Positions 1 through 24,760 are shown, counted from the first letter of the stretch. The stretch is 64,000 bases of DNA from Colius striatus (GCF_028858725.1 NC_084760.1:65043867-65107866), one strand, 5' to 3'. The notes: a model not told the origin generated them from the letters alone. Made by a program: numbers and translations.

Positions 1-543
1 TTCTTGTCAAGACTTTTCATATTTAGTTCTTAGTATCAGTTATGTTCTGAGCATGCTTGGTTTCCATTTCCTGTTCTTACCATTTAACAACAGATTGGAT
101 GTTGAAAATTCTGAAAGCACAGAATTTTTTCCCACCAGCTCTCTTATTTTAAAGCATACCTTTCTCAGGTTTTCTTGTTGGGGAAAAAAACCACAAACCT
201 CAGATATTCTTCTTCTCATTTGGAGAAATGTAAGGGTAGATTTTCTTCTAGGCAGTTGAAGGCACCTGTATGCACATCTGTAGGATGTGAGTACACATCT
301 GCAGCTGGAGTCAACAAAGACATGTAGCCACCCAAGGGTAGCACCATGCCAAGGCTCATAAGAGAGATGCAGATAATTGCACTCTGAGTAGTCCCAGGGT
401 TTTGTATTTTGCTTGTCCTCCCAGCTTTGCCTGTTGAACAATGGGGTTTGCATTGTATAGCAGCTGTTGAGTGAGAGCTGAGGGTAGGTTTATGATGATT
501 TTTTTTTTAATGTTGACAGGTCTTTTTTTTCTTTTAATAACAG
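1..543 (+). other. PEX3: PEX3 intron, 3' part (runs off the left edge)
   Basis: AT-rich intronic sequence ending in a pyrimidine/T-rich tract and the acceptor AACAG at 539-543. No exon of the N-terminal part of PEX3 (membrane anchor and first helices) is found here, so those exons lie upstream of the window. The open frames on both strands here have no recognisable protein similarity. Confidence 0.7.
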
Positions 544-11712
<11,169 letters not shown>

Positions 11713-12405
11713 ACTGCACATTTATAGGAGTAGAGTATGTATTTATAACAAATCGTTGTGACTACTGATGAGACCTGGGTTAATTTTATAACGGTGTAAG
11801 AGCGGTAGGCCAGCAGAAAGAACAGTCTGAAAGAAAGAGGGAGTGAGCCCATATTTGTTCTAACAGAGTTCTGTTTCAAAGACCTATTAAAAATACTCTT
11901 CTTGAAAGAATCATTATCTGTAAAAACTTTTCTATTAAAAAAATGGTCAACCTCTTCCGTAATTCATTTGATGATTTTTATTGCATCCCAAAGGCTTCTG
12001 GTGGCAGTAGGACACATCCTACTAAAAAATCCATTTGTTTGCCTGAGGTGTGTAAGTCTTGGAAAAAAAAATCTAACGATCACAGTGATCTAAGAATAGC
12101 ACAGAGCAGCAGGATGAAGTAAGGCTTTTAGTTTTTCTTCTTAAAGAAATTAAAACCTTTTTTTTCTTTCCCCTTGACTTTACAAATTTTACTCCAAAGG
12201 GTCTCTCCTCCTTCCAAGAGCCTTTGCCAATCGACGTACATTCTTCTTGAACAAGACAGTGGCGTGCTCTCTGTTATTTAATACTAAAGGAATTTGCTGT
12301 TCGGACAGCTACACTGTAAACATTAACTTGTAAATATTTTATCTTAATTTGTATTAATTTTGAGCCCAGTTGTCTGTATTGTAATAAAATATTTTAATGT
12401 AAAAT
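11713..12405 (+). other. PEX3: PEX3 3' untranslated region
   Basis: AT-rich sequence from the PEX3 stop to just past the AATAAA signal at 12383. The extent is inferred from the position of the signal and the GT-rich element that follows it. Confidence 0.7.
12383..12388 (+). terminator. PEX3: Polyadenylation signal of PEX3
   Basis: AATAAA about 670 nt after the PEX3 stop, followed within 20-30 nt by a T/GT-rich stretch (TTTGTGCGTGTATT), as expected for a cleavage site near 12405. Confidence 0.75.
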
Positions 12406-13127
12406 TTGTGCGTGTATTAACATTAGTAGCAGGAAAGGCAGTAACTTCATTTGGCCCATCACTTAAAACTTTGGCATAGTTGAAAGACTAAACTTATACA
12501 GTAATAGCTTTTCACCTATTAACATGACTCAGGAAAAAATACACCTTTGATCTCTATACTGAAACAATTCATGCTATTGTTGGCCTATACCTCCTTCACT
12601 TTGCAAGCTTTACACTGCAGGTCTGTCCCTACAAAGGCTGAGAGATGATGAGTTTGGGAATTTTTTTCATGTTGGAGGCAATCTACCGTGGCTTAAAATG
12701 TTGTCTCTGCCAAAGCTGAGGATGCCTAGCAACATTGGATTATTTACCTTTAAAAAAAACAAACCAGTCATTGCAGTATATGTTTTGTTTAATTGTCCCC
12801 AGAAGGCACACTGGTAACTGTGTAAAAACAAGGGCTGTAAAAAAGAGGCAGCATTAACCATGTAAAAATCATGCAAAACGGTAACAACAACCCCTCCCTC
12901 TTCTCTCCTAGTAATGATTAGAATTACTCAATAGTAGGAACATGTGAACTTTAAGGTTTTCATGATGAGAAATTAAGATGTACATAGATATTGCCTCAGT
13001 GGTGAATTCCAAACTATTACAGGGCTGTTCCCATAGATACCTAACCTTACTCAGCTGGAACTACCGGCTGCTGGTTGTTGCACACAACTGGAAAATGTTT
13101 CTTCTTTTCTCTCCAATACTGACAGTT
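12406..13127. other. Short spacer between convergent PEX3 and FUCA2 ends
   Basis: About 0.7 kb between the inferred poly(A) sites of the two tail-to-tail genes. AT-rich, with no repeat or gene recognised. Confidence 0.5.
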
Positions 13128-13133
13128 TTTATT
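13128..13133 (-). terminator. FUCA2: Candidate polyadenylation signal of FUCA2
   Basis: TTTATT on the plus strand, AATAAA on the minus strand, ~530 nt past the FUCA2 stop, with a GT-rich segment (GTTGTGTGC) downstream on the minus strand. A weaker ATTAAA lies closer to the stop at 13533-13538 and could be used instead. Confidence 0.5.
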
Positions 13134-13412
13134 GTATAGTGTCGTGGAAGTTAGATTTCTGGCATTAAAGAAGTATATAGCTGATTTAGGTGGATTTGAA
13201 CACTAGCTTGAGATAGCTCCATCCTCTCATAGCTTTAAAAGTCTAGTACCTGTATTTCCCCTCCCACCATGTTCTCTCCCTAACTTGGCAAGGAAGGGAC
13301 TAAAAAACGTGGATCGGTCAAGGTGGATGCTCAGCTTTTCAAACAAGTTCCAAGAAACAAATTGTATTCAGAGATTCACTGCCCCATGCTTCATTTCATG
13401 TGAGATTTGTTC

Positions 13413-13530
13413 ATAGAATCACAGACTGCTAGAGGTTGGTGGAAGGGACCTTTAGAGATCATCTAGTCCAATGACACCTACTAAAGCAGGATGACGTAGA
13501 TCAGGTCACACAGGGACATATTCCTTCCAT
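13413..13530 (-). mobile_element. CR1 LINE 3'-end fragment, probably within the FUCA2 3' UTR
   Basis: TCATAGAATCACAGACTG...GAGGTTGG...AGAGATCATCTAGTCCAA...AGATCAGGTCACACAGG is the CR1 3' tail in minus orientation. It lies between the FUCA2 stop and the stronger AATAAA, so it would be in sense orientation within the FUCA2 transcript if that signal is used. Confidence 0.85.
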
Positions 13531-13663
13531 CCTTTAATAGCAGCCCACCTTTCATTAAAAAAGTGAAGTTATCAATGTTTCTCTGTCAGGCCAGGAAGAG
13601 TTAGAGAAGCAGGGCAGAGCCCCAGCCAGCCTTCCCTACTGCCCCAAGGCTCCAGCAACTGGC

Positions 13664-16600
13664 TCAGCTTATGGCAGTCAGCTGTAAAGTCCAGCCCCAC
13701 TGACATGGCAACTGCTTCGGAGTTAACTGAGTTAGAGCGATGACGATTCCCTTTTCTCCCAGGGCAACCCATTTCAGCAGATCCTTGTAGCCAAGCAGCT
13801 GCACCTGAGATAGAAACATCCGCTATAGTTAGAACTTTGCAAAGTACATAGAATTGTGGTACTGACAAAAGAAATGTTGAGCTATAGCTACCTTGCTCTC
13901 CACTTATCTTTAAATGCCACTTACCAATCAAATTAATAACAATTATTAATGTAATAGAAAAATACTTGCAAAGTAGATAGGTAATAAAGCTAGTGATGTT
14001 GGGCCTTGAATACTTAGGGCTGTAAAAGGTACGTAAACACTTTACAGAAGTGCTTGGGATAGGATTTGGGTCTAAGCAGCGGTGGAGGTGCCACAGTACA
14101 CAGCTTTCTATCACCTGTTTCTGCAATGCCTGTTTCCTGTGGTGGAACTTGTCATCTTGAGAGCATCACTGTTTCTTAAGAGAGTGCAGCCAGGTATTTC
14201 AGAGAGCTCTGACTTGAAGAACCCTTCACTAAAACCACACAAGCAGATTTCATGGGGAGACTTTTACACCAGATGGTGAAAAACTAAAAACAGTGGAGCA
14301 GCTGAAGACAAGTCTCTACCACCAAGGAACATTACTGTCTTGTGCACAATATAGTCTGGATGCCTCTCCAGCATTAAAGATGCACCCACATCACTTCTGA
14401 AATCACTCTTTCTTCCTCATGACAGAGCTGTCTTGGCACCAATTAGATTATTTTCATATGGAACAAGATCAGAAGAGTCAGTCCAGAAACACTCTTAAGG
14501 CATTTCAGCAGCTAGTGGCCATCCAATGCGTGATACCAGAGCTAAGCCAAAGTCCACCCTTCCCCTTACCTGCACAGTGTTATCTCAAGGCCTGAGGACT
14601 GGCTGTTCTGCTCCATAGGTCTCCTCTTGTGGAGTTACACTACTGGCTACTGTACCTGCAGCATTCGTGTCCTCAACCTCTGACCACTGTGTGCTCTAAG
14701 ACACACATCTAGGGTTGCACTGGCTCATTGTTCAGCCTCTCTGGGCAGCAACCACCTCTGGGTGCTTTCCCTTTGTGGGAAGAGAGGCTCTGCCTTGAAA
14801 CTACTGCGACATCACAACAATTACAATATCACCAAAGACAGGATGATGGCTATTAAAAAGAAAGGTCATGTGGAGTTAAGAGTCTGCACAGGAAACAGGA
14901 GGGGCAGCCCAGGTTTTTTTTCCCCTGCAACTTGGCCTCTTTTTATGATCCTGACTTTGCAAGCTAAAACAGATCCCAGCAATAATTCAGCCTAACTTTA
15001 TTTGTTAGAGAAGAAACATTCCCTAGGAGGAGTATGACAAGGAAGTTCCTAGAATGGAAACAAACATTTTGCTGGGTCGCTTCCAACATACTCTGTCCTA
15101 AGAGCTGTGTGTTCCCAAAGCTTCCAGAAACTAAAGTAAATATGGTGGAACGAGACAAATCCTAAGAGGTGTTTTTCTTCAGAGCACGGTACTTTCTTGC
15201 ACTGCATGTTAAAAGCCTCACTCTTCTAAAAGGGAAGGCTGTTGGGGGGGATGTCTTTTACCTGTGTTTCTCCAAGCTTAGCCTGTGGCTCACCAAGTTC
15301 CAGAGTCCCAGAGACTGGCCAGTTAAGGAAGATAGCATTCACTTTGCCTTCTTTAGGGCTGAAAGTGTACCTGGTTGGCAACGGAGAATAGAAATGCCTG
15401 TCAGTTTTATCTTGCAATTTTTCTGAAGGGATATATAGAGTGTTTCAGGGCTGGATAGATCTGAAAAGTCAGCATTATTTACATTTGCAGACACGTAACC
15501 CTCATTTCAGACCACTAATACCTTTTGATACGGTAAAGTTCCTTAAAATTATGTTCCAACAAACTGGAGGTAACAGGTACTATTAAAGAACTGAATTCAG
15601 AGGTAAACATCAGTGGTAACTTTAGCAGGCATATAACAACTCATTGCCAATCAGCTATATAAGAAGCAGGTCCTTGAAGGGCAGAAGGAATCATTCACAG
15701 ATAACTGTGTGTTATATTCAAGAAAAAAAAAAAAGGTAATTAATTCACATCTATACGCAAACCAACATTCCACTAAAAATAAATTAGTAAGAGTAGGTGT
15801 GACAGTAAAGCTTCCACCTTGCATGGCTAGTGTTTTAAAACTTAATTTCAGCAGACATTGTCTACAGTATGTCCTTGGAAATCTCAAGGCATACACTTGA
15901 AATGCTCCTCCCTTCTTTCATTTAGGTACAGTTTTTTTATTGCTCTTGGAAGTGATTTTACTAAACAGATCGGCATTTCAAGGCTAAAGCCAGATAGTCA
16001 AATCCCACTGGGAACAGGAGTAAAAAGGCCCACTGAGGCAGAGAAGAGGGTCAAGACCAGACCAAAACCCTGAGGAACTATTAAGGTGTTAACAGCAGCC
16101 CTGAGATACAAAGGCAGAGGAGAGTCCAGAGACTGACTGAAGTAGGTGATCAAATAATCGTGTTACCTTCCCATGCATTTTTACCTGAAAATGAAATGCA
16201 GAATATGCTGGACTGAATTCTCTCTACACAGTGACATCAAGTATTCCTTTGCACAGATAAACACTTTGCAACAGTTTTATATGTCTGGATTCTACTTTTT
16301 CTTAATAGTTTCTGCTGCCAGCTACACTAAGAAGCACAAAATCACTAAGGAAATGTCTGCAACCTTTCCTTCATCCTCAGCATAATCCCAAAACTATGGT
16401 CTCTGACCTACATTGTCTCCCCAGAGTTTTATAGGCACTTTTATGTGCAGTCACTTGCCCTGATGGAAGGGTTAACGTCTTCACAGCATACAAACTAAGC
16501 TGTCCATGTCTGCAGCATCGAGTCATTGAAGATTTCAGCGTTTCACACCCGTTGTTTATGCTGCTGCTTTCGCAGCCTGCATTGCGATTCCGCAGCCTTA

Positions 16601-19600
16601 CCACACGTCTGCCGTGAGGCTGTCGTTCTGTGCTCTCCACGGCGTCGTCCAGTAGATGGCGTCTGCGTTGACTTTCAGCCAGGCACCCATCTGCCTCAGG
16701 CGCTCCTCAAATACCACGGCGATGCGACCATCGTGAGTGGGCCCGATATTCATCAAAAGATTTCCACCACAAGACACTGTTTCTACAAGTTGCTGAAATG
16801 TTTTCAAACACAGACAGGGAGCATATGGTTACAGCTAATGAAATTGTACTTTTGAAGGAGTCTCTAAAGTCTGCCCAGCTGCTTGAGAACGATGATCTGA
16901 ACAAGATCCTTTACTGCTGCACGTTTAGACTTTAGGGGGCATCCCAACAGTCAATACAAAATTTAAGCCCCACAAAACAAAGGTCTCGTGTCATTTTTTT
17001 TTTAACGTCAGAAAATAGCCCAAAAGACATTTTTGCACAGTGGGTCTGACAATCTAATCATTAAAGTCAGACTCTACAACTTTGGAGCATTTGGACTTCT
17101 GCAGAAATTTCACAGGGGTTTAACTGATAGAATGGATAGAGAGGAGGATGAGGCCACTGCACTTTTACTGAAGCTGAGAGAAGCAACTTCCTTCTTCCTC
17201 TCTTTGATGCTCTCCTGATTTTACTTGGGCATCTGTAAAACGTAAGGAAGCCTTCTACAGCATCCATAAATATTTGTGTTCACATCCACACTGCCCTCCA
17301 GAGATCACAGACTGAGGTGCACAAGTCTGAGGAACGGACAGCTAGATACAAGTTACTGAATGACCTTCAACCTTCTGCTTCTGAAAAGAGGGTATTTCAA
17401 CCTGAAATTATCTTTGCAAAGACAGGACTAGGCACAGATTTGGATTAGGAAACAATAAGAGTTTCCCCCCCCCCCAATAGCTGAATTTTGCATTTAGCTG
17501 AAATATCAATCAGTCTTCTTTTAATTCGGTTTTCCTAAGCTCCACATCTCTTTTAAGGCCTTAGACTGGAACGGGGTGGGGAGGGGGGGAGGTATCAATG
17601 TTCTATTGACACTAGCTATCTGCATCTGCTTGCATTTATCAGTAAGTTTATTGCTACAAGGTAAAAACACTCTTAGAGGTTATAAAGTGTTTCTAGCTAG
17701 AAGGGGGAAAAGATGTAGCCTTCAATCAGGAGTTCCTAAACACAAATGGAGAAAGTGTAACTGTTTGTTTCTGGTCAACTTAAGAGTTGCAGTTACTGGG
17801 AGAATTTGGTAGGAAAGGTAATTACGAGACTATTCAGATCCATCTTTGGCCAGTTACTCAGAAGGGAAAGAGCTTCTAAGAAACTGACTTTTTACGAGAT
17901 ATTAATTTCATAGACATGACTAAGAGAAAAATTAAGAAGTACATGGATATTCCTTACTGACAGCATTAGGCTGCAAATGAACATCAACTCTCTACTCAAT
18001 TAAAATAATCTTTTTAACAAAAACAGATCCATCATTGCAGTGTGATGCAGCACAACATAATGACCGGGAGGGAGAATCAGAAGTTGCAGGCAACACCTTT
18101 GTCCCACTGTACCTTCACCAAGTCTTCGATGGTGAGGTAGTCGTCAAGCTGTGCGTTCCTCCTGTAGCCCCAGGACTTCTTGTCAATAGTCATACAGTTC
18201 TCCCACTTGTGAGGCAGGAGGTGGCCGGGGTTGTAGCGGTCACTACACGTGTAGAAGCCACCGTGTGTACAGATGCTGCCGACGCCCCAGCGGTCATTGG
18301 TCACCACCGTGTCCCGGACTGGGCTGCAAACAGACAGATTCTATAATTTTTATTCTATCAAAAGCAGACACAGCTGGTACAATCTCTTGCCACACACATC
18401 CCTCCCAGAAACTAACATTTCAGATGTCTTCTGTACTATTAATTTATTACATTTAGGTTAGGTGCAATTTCAGGAATCCTATTGCCATGTGGCCTGATCT
18501 AGGTGAACTTGCTTTAGCAGGGAAGACCTCTCTAGAGGTCCCTTCTACCCCCTACCATTCTGTGATTCTATGAATCTTTGCTAATAAAGGTCCAGATCAC
18601 AGGATTTCTTAGGGAAATACACTCAAACTTTCACAGGAGATCTGCCAGGAACCAGCCTGCACTTCACATCTGCTGCCAGATGTTCGGTCTGCAATGACAA
18701 CAATGCACCCATACTCTCTAATTATCCCACTCTCCCATTTATTTGTGAAGCACACAGTACTTAGGCAAAAACACAATTAGGTGGAATAGCCAATACCTTC
18801 TTAACTGACCAAACGACAAATGTGGTTAGAAAATATGAAACTCTTTTTCTAAAGCAAGCTTTGATAGTTCTAGGGAAGACCTGGATTCTGTTTTTCAGGA
18901 AAATTCATATTAAGTCCTCATAAGTAGACATAACAGGTTCCACAAAAACATGCAGAAAATGACACAAACTAGACAGGGAGCAGAATTTCAGATAAGGGGC
19001 TAAAGCAGCATCATCATGTACCTGTCATTATACAGCCAAGCCAAGAAACCAGTGCTGTTCCAGTAAGTATCTGGCGCATTTCCATCCCCATCAGACCAAA
19101 TTATTTCTGGCTGGTACTTGGTCACAATTTCATAGAGTTCTGGTAATGATTTACTGGTTGGAAACTTTCTTGTCTTAAAGATATTGGTGGCATCCTCAAG
19201 GAAGAGAGGATTAAACCATTCAAACAGAGAATGGTATAGCCCAAAACGCAAGTCAGTCCTGTTTCTAATAGATGTTGCTAGTTCAGCGACAAGGTCTCGT
19301 TTTGGTCCTACGTCAATAGCGTTCCAGTTCCAAGAATATTTGGACCCCCACAAAGTAAAGCCTGAAAAGAGAAAAACCAAAGGATAAGAAAGGGAAGCAG
19401 AAGAGGAGAAGTTATGCCTCCTTTTCCTGGAAAGTAGCTGCAAAGAATAAATAAAATAAAAATCCCATATGTAACAATACTGTTATCAGGCATAAAGCAT
19501 GCCCATAATCTGTTTATGCACACTGACAGTACTCATAACATCAGAACACCGTGCCAGATATGTTTATTTAGGGGGTTTTTTTTATACATACACATAGAAT

Positions 19601-22600
19601 CATTGAATCCTAGAATGGTAGGGGTTGGAAGGGACCCTTAGAGATCATCTAGTCCAGGCCCCCTGCAGAAGCAGGTTCACCTAGATCAGGTCACATAGGA
19701 ACATGTCCAGGCGGGTCTTGAATATGCATTTATATTTTCTGTTTCTGTATTGCTTAGGATAATTATTCCTTCTCCTTAATTATTCCCTCTATTTACACAT
19801 CCCAATTAAATTAACCAAAAATACAGCAACCTTCGAAGCATCTACACTTTTTCTGAATGTATCAAGTGTGAACTGTGAATACATGTTCAACAGCTGCAAG
19901 ACAAAATGCTTTCTCAGTTGCAGAAGGCACAAGCTATTTGCATTCCTCCCTTCTGTTTACATCTTACGGAAATGTTCGGTTTTCATTTGTCCTGACATTT
20001 ATAACAGCTCAATCAACTACTTGGCACACAAACCCGAAACAGCCTTGAAAATATCAGCACTAAATATCAGGAGGCATTTAACATTTCAGACATCCAGCAA
20101 TCCTGCACAAGCACTGAGACCTACTGCTGCACTGCAGACTTGCAGCAGTGCCATAAGAGCTCCACTCTCATCTTCAAACTGCTTTATACTCATTACCCAA
20201 TCAATCCTGCAATATTTCTGTAAACTGGATATGTGCAATTTTATCAACTAGATGAACAAGCTAAAAATTCATGCCCAAGGCTACAGGACAGACTAAATGA
20301 ATCACAGTTCCTTTGAAGCCACTGGGAATTACACCATGGGCATCAGCAAGATCAAGATTTTCTGTGTGTCAGAGCCGAGATTAAAATTCAGAAGTTATGA
20401 GTTTGCCAGTCTTGATCCTACATCTCCCCAGACCTACAACATCTCCTAGATGTACTGTCACATTGCATCTTAGTATTTTATACTGTCTTTGCCACCAAAT
20501 TTCCTCCCAACCACTTCCTTTTTCTTCACTTTTCTCTGAAAAGCACCTTACAATTACAGTGCCAAAAATCAGTCGTACCTCTAAAGTTACAGAGCTGGTG
20601 CAAGGTTTTGGCTTCTGTGCACAGCTTCAAGAAGAGCTATACCCTGTATACATTTCTAACTCTCAAGTCAACTCTTGGAACATACTCCTAAATTCCTTGG
20701 AGAAATCTGTGGAGCTCGTTAACTGCCTGTGCACAGCAGCTCTCCATATGTTAGTGCAGAATTCACTTTCGTGGTTCCTTGAGCAATAAATTGCACAACA
20801 ATAAAAAACAAACGACAGCTACTGCAGGAAGTTCAGCTGCCCCTACTGCTTCAGGCTGTCTAACCTACAGCAAGAGAACAATGGCACAATCTGCTTTTCC
20901 TTCTAGGCAAGCTTCACGGCCATAGCTTTTCTGTAAGAGTTAGGAAAACGCACACACGTTTCTTAGGTGGTTTGTTTCCTCTTTGGCTGGGTTGGGGCAG
21001 GTAAGCCTGTCTAGCTTTCTCTTATCTCTCCTAGCTGGCAGGAAAGTCATCTGGATTTTTCTTCTATTAACAGAAATACAACAATTACTAATACTCACAA
21101 ACCTCCCACTTACCTTCATGATGTTTTGAAGTTAAGACAACATATTTTGCACCTGAAGCCTTCAGAATATCTGCCCACTGGTTGGCGTCAAAGAATTCTG
21201 CTGTAAACTGTGGCCCGAAATCTTCATAACTGAACCCAGGTGGGTAATTTGCCTCCATAAATTTTACATAGGGCTCTCTCTTTTCTTTCTGCCAGTACCA
21301 CCTACAAAATCCAGAGCAAAACATGTCTGCTGGTGTATTTCTAGACAAATAAAAGAGAACTGAAATTGTCTGCTCCTGTTGGAGCACACACCAAGAGGCA
21401 CGTGCGCTTGGGGGTACATGACACTGGCAGTAAGGCCAAATTGCTTCAGAACAGCATCAGTTATCACAGATTTATGTTTCTTTGTCCTCCTTGCCACACT
21501 CTACATCTTTCAAACACTCCACTCAGGAAAGGATTTCACTTGGAGCAACGAACCAAATCAACTCACTTTGTGAATGGAAAAATGGCAGCCTTGTTCAGTA
21601 CCCAAATCCCAAAACTGTTCTAGAGAGCACAAGGTGGAGAGTCTATGTAAGCAGCTCAGGCAGCACAAGGAATGCACTTTTTCTGGGCTAACACGACTCA
21701 TCCTTGTCAAGTCTTGTGCATAGACCATCACACATCCCTGCTCTGCCCCCACACTGCAGCTCTAGCAGCCCACGAAGAAGCAGGCCATCAGCTTTACCTC
21801 TCTGCTGCTCCAGAGTCCTCTGCCTAGAGGCCAAAGACAGCTGAGTGACCTGATGATGCCCACAGTCCCAGAGCAGCAGCTCTGAAGCCAAGGCACCCTG
21901 CTAGAGGGCACATGCTCTAACAATGACCTGCCTCTGCAGGAACCCCACACCCTTACAGATGTGTCTCCATCACAGTCTCTAACATGCAGGCACATATCTA
22001 CCCACCTACCAACACACACAGACTTAGGAACTAGAAGGAAAAAATTAGCTGATGAACTCATTTTGCATCCCACCTACCAAAGGAAGGGACAGTTTCTATC
22101 CCATGCTTCCCCTCGATGGTGACCAGTATTGTCCCTATTCCAACTGATCTAATCCACAACAAGGCTTGGAGCTCCGTTCTGTGATCTCAGGGTGGTCTCT
22201 CACCCTCATCACAGGCACAGACCATAAATCACCAATGAAGCACTATTGATTTCAGTCTGTTCCACCTTTTCCCTTACTTAGCAATGAAAGAGGAGCTCCG
22301 CACAGTCACATAAAGAGCCTTATTGCTGGAAACCTTCTAGCAACAACAACATACTTTGTGGCTGCTAACACTTATGGAGAAAAGGGTCTGAAAGCATTTA
22401 CTTTTCTATGAATGAAGCCAAGCAGCAAAAATCCTGTTGGCAAATTTGGACAGAAGTGAAAATGAATTGAAAGTGAATGAATAAAACAGGCCAGAATCTG
22501 AATGTTTGAAATGTGTTTCTTTCTCCTGTCCTGAGCTGGACTTTGACCTCAGCAACACTACAGTAACGGTATAGGTATTGTTGCAACCTTCTCAAACAGA

Positions 22601-24507
22601 CTTCAAGATAAAAACCCACAATGTCTGGCAGCTAACAGGGAAAAAAATCTAGAAGAGAGAGGCCGAGATAGCCTTCCTCATTCAAAGAGCCTGGAAACAA
22701 ACAAACAAACAAACTTTGACTTTAAAGTTTGTAATTGCCTGAAGAAACACGCACCATCCTTGCTTCTCTCCCCTTGTCACACAGTTTGCTAACATGAACA
22801 CTTGTACTCTAATGTGATTAGACTTTAGAAACATCCTGACCAAGGCTGTGCAGCTCTGAGGGGAGGAGGTGGGTGATATTACAGTTTACGACCTTCAATT
22901 TGAAGATACTAACACATGACCTCAGTCACCTGACTGCACATGCTGCTAGAAGGCCCTGAAACAACTCTACTCCCACATGTGCCTAAGGAATATAAAAGAC
23001 AACTTCATCAACTCCATTAGAGTGTTTTAGAGTCTTTCTAGAACAACAACAACAAAAATGAGTGCTTGATCCTGAATTTGCGCACCACTATCAGAGCACA
23101 GCACAAGAGTAAGGCCTGAACCCAAAGTTAGCTTTTCCCTCCCTCAAAGAAAATAATTTATTAGCAAATAGAGTCCACATGAAAAAACTGCTGAAATCTT
23201 TTAACATAACTGAAAACAGCAGACCAAATATTGTCAGAAAACAGTGGTTTGTTTATATCCATGTAGTTTTTGTTTACAAATATTGCATTTAAGATTTACC
23301 ATAGCTCTGACAAAGAGCTGCTCTTATCTTCATCTTGTAAATGACAATGTGACTCATTTGAAGTCACACGGGAAGTATTCAGCAGCTCCTGGAAAGAAGA
23401 CGGCAAAAAAACCCCCTCATATAGCCAAAAGCATTCACCCAGTGAACACTCCAAAGGTTTTATTCAGCCTTTGAATTAAAATTATTTGATGGATCAGCAT
23501 TTTAGGGTTTTTTAATTTTAAAAAAAGAAGAGAATCATCAACAGGGGCAGTGATGGAGGGGGGGCTGGAGCCCACAGACAGTGCCACAGTGTTCTGTCAA
23601 GAGCTGTGGAAGGCTTCTCCGGGCGATGGGAGGGAGATTCCCAATGCCTGTGCCCACAGACAGTCCCTTCATCCATCCCTTCATCATAGCCTTTGAGATG
23701 TCTCTCTCTGCCACTCAACCAACCAACCTTTTCACCAATGCTGCAAAAATTACCCCTTTCAGCTCTACTTAAGAGCTCCCTGCTGAATTTGGTTAACATT
23801 AGCCAGCATATTAAAGGATTTTGGGGCTGGGCAGACAGATGGTCAGACATACCAGAAGGACACCAAGTTCTGTTTCCTTTGTAAACAGCACCATAGAGTT
23901 CGTAGTCTCACTGCCCAGCCTCAGGAAGAAACACATCTCTTCCCATACACCTCCGTTCCAGGGTTAGTCTGCAGAGGGGCTTTACTCCAACCCATCACTT
24001 TAAGGGGCGCAGGGGGACGGGGGGTGGAGGGACGACACACCAAACCAAACCAAACCAAACCAAACCAAACCACCACTGCCGGCCCAGAGAGTTGCTTGAC
24101 GAGCAAAGCCCTCAGTGGTTCGACTCATCCACAGTCGCAGTGATTTCGGTGTGACTCTCCCACTTGCCCCACCGGGGGCCGGAGCGGGCTGCGGCGCAGG
24201 ACGAGGGAGCCCGTGTGCCGGGCCGGGGAGGCTGCGGCGGCCGGCGGGACAGGGGCAGGGGCCGGGGAGCTCACCAGAACCACTCGCTGCCGAAGCTGGG
24301 CACCGAGAACACGCCCCAGTGGATGAAGACGCCAAACTTCGCCTCGTCAAACCAGGCGGGCAGCGGCCGGGCGTCCAGCGAGTCCCAGCTGGGCTCGTAG
24401 CGGGGCCGCTCGCCGCCGCCCGGCGGCCGCGCCGGCAGGAGCCCGGGCAGCCCCAGCCCCAACAGCAGCAGCGGCAGCGCGACCGGGCTGCCGAGCGGGC
24501 CCGACAT
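13664..24507 (-). CDS. FUCA2: Plasma alpha-L-fucosidase (FUCA2), GH29, complete
   Basis: FUCA2 is a secreted/lysosomal-type exoglycosidase that removes alpha-L-fucose from glycoconjugates. Exons in transcript order: 24507-24275, 21301-21114, 19361-19022, 18323-18113, 16792-16602, 15370-15262 and 13804-13664 (stop TGA 13666-13664). All are GT-AG. The sum is 1413 nt, i.e. 470 aa plus stop, against 467 aa in human. ATG at 24507 opens a hydrophobic signal peptide (roughly residues 9-26, [18 protein letters not shown]). Family blocks follow: [40 protein letters not shown], and WSDGD near residues 229-233, whose first Asp (~231) is the likely GH29 nucleophile. Next come [20 protein letters not shown] and [17 protein letters not shown], and a C-terminal beta-sandwich ending [14 protein letters not shown]-glycosylation sequons include NRT, NST and NDS. 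It could only be confused with FUCA1, but the C-terminus and the WSDGDG context fit FUCA2. The partner beside PEX3 is the same as in human. Confidence 0.95.
18486..18576 (+). mobile_element. CR1 LINE 3'-end fragment in FUCA2 intron
   Basis: TGTGGCCTGATCTAGGTGAA through CTACCATTCTGTGATTCTATG is the CR1 3' terminus with its short tandem tail, antisense to FUCA2. Confidence 0.85.
19594..19724 (-). mobile_element. CR1 LINE 3'-end fragment in FUCA2 intron
   Basis: ATAGAATCATTGAATCCTAG...GGGGTTGGAAGGGACC...AGAGATCATCTAGTCCAG...AGATCAGGTCACATAGGAAC is a ~130-bp CR1 tail in minus orientation, little diverged. Confidence 0.88.
19725..21113 (-). other. FUCA2 intron, no recognised element
   Basis: AT-rich intron sequence between the second and third FUCA2 exons. 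The 127- and 130-codon plus-strand open frames near 19868 and 20397 show no family similarity and look like chance frames. Confidence 0.5.
21302..24274 (-). other. FUCA2 intron 1 (3 kb)
   Basis: First intron of FUCA2. It contains a short (AAAC)5 tract at 22695-22714 and a (CCAAA)n tract at 24040-24071. Its exon-1-proximal end lies in the CpG island. No gene or CR1 fragment was recognised. Confidence 0.55.
24040..24071. repeat. (CCAAA)n microsatellite in FUCA2 intron 1
   Basis: About six perfect copies of a 5-bp unit on the plus strand (TTTGG on the transcribed sense), ~200 bp downstream of FUCA2 exon 1. Confidence 0.95.
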
Positions 24508-24760
24508 GGCGGCGGATGGAGGGGAGGCGGCTTCTCAGTGCGGGGGCCGTGGCAGGGGAGGCCGCTGGCGGCGGTGGGGGGGCACAGGCAGGGCGGGCCG
24601 GGCTCTCCCCCCTTCGCCGCCCGCTCCGCCGGAACTCGCCACCCTCCTGGAGATGGTCTGTGCCGCCCGTAGGTGAGGGGCTGCGGCCCTGCCCGCTCGC
24701 GGCTCACCGCCGCTGGGCCCGTTTGGCCTTCTCCGGAGGGAGCTGCGCTGGGTCTCGTCC
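24150..24760 (-). promoter_or_regulatory. FUCA2: CpG-island promoter of FUCA2
   Basis: GC-rich, CpG-dense block spanning FUCA2 exon 1 and about 250 bp upstream of its ATG (24507). No TATA box is obvious in the proper position. The long open frames on both strands here are GC-driven shadows. No divergent gene starts on the plus side. Confidence 0.75.
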
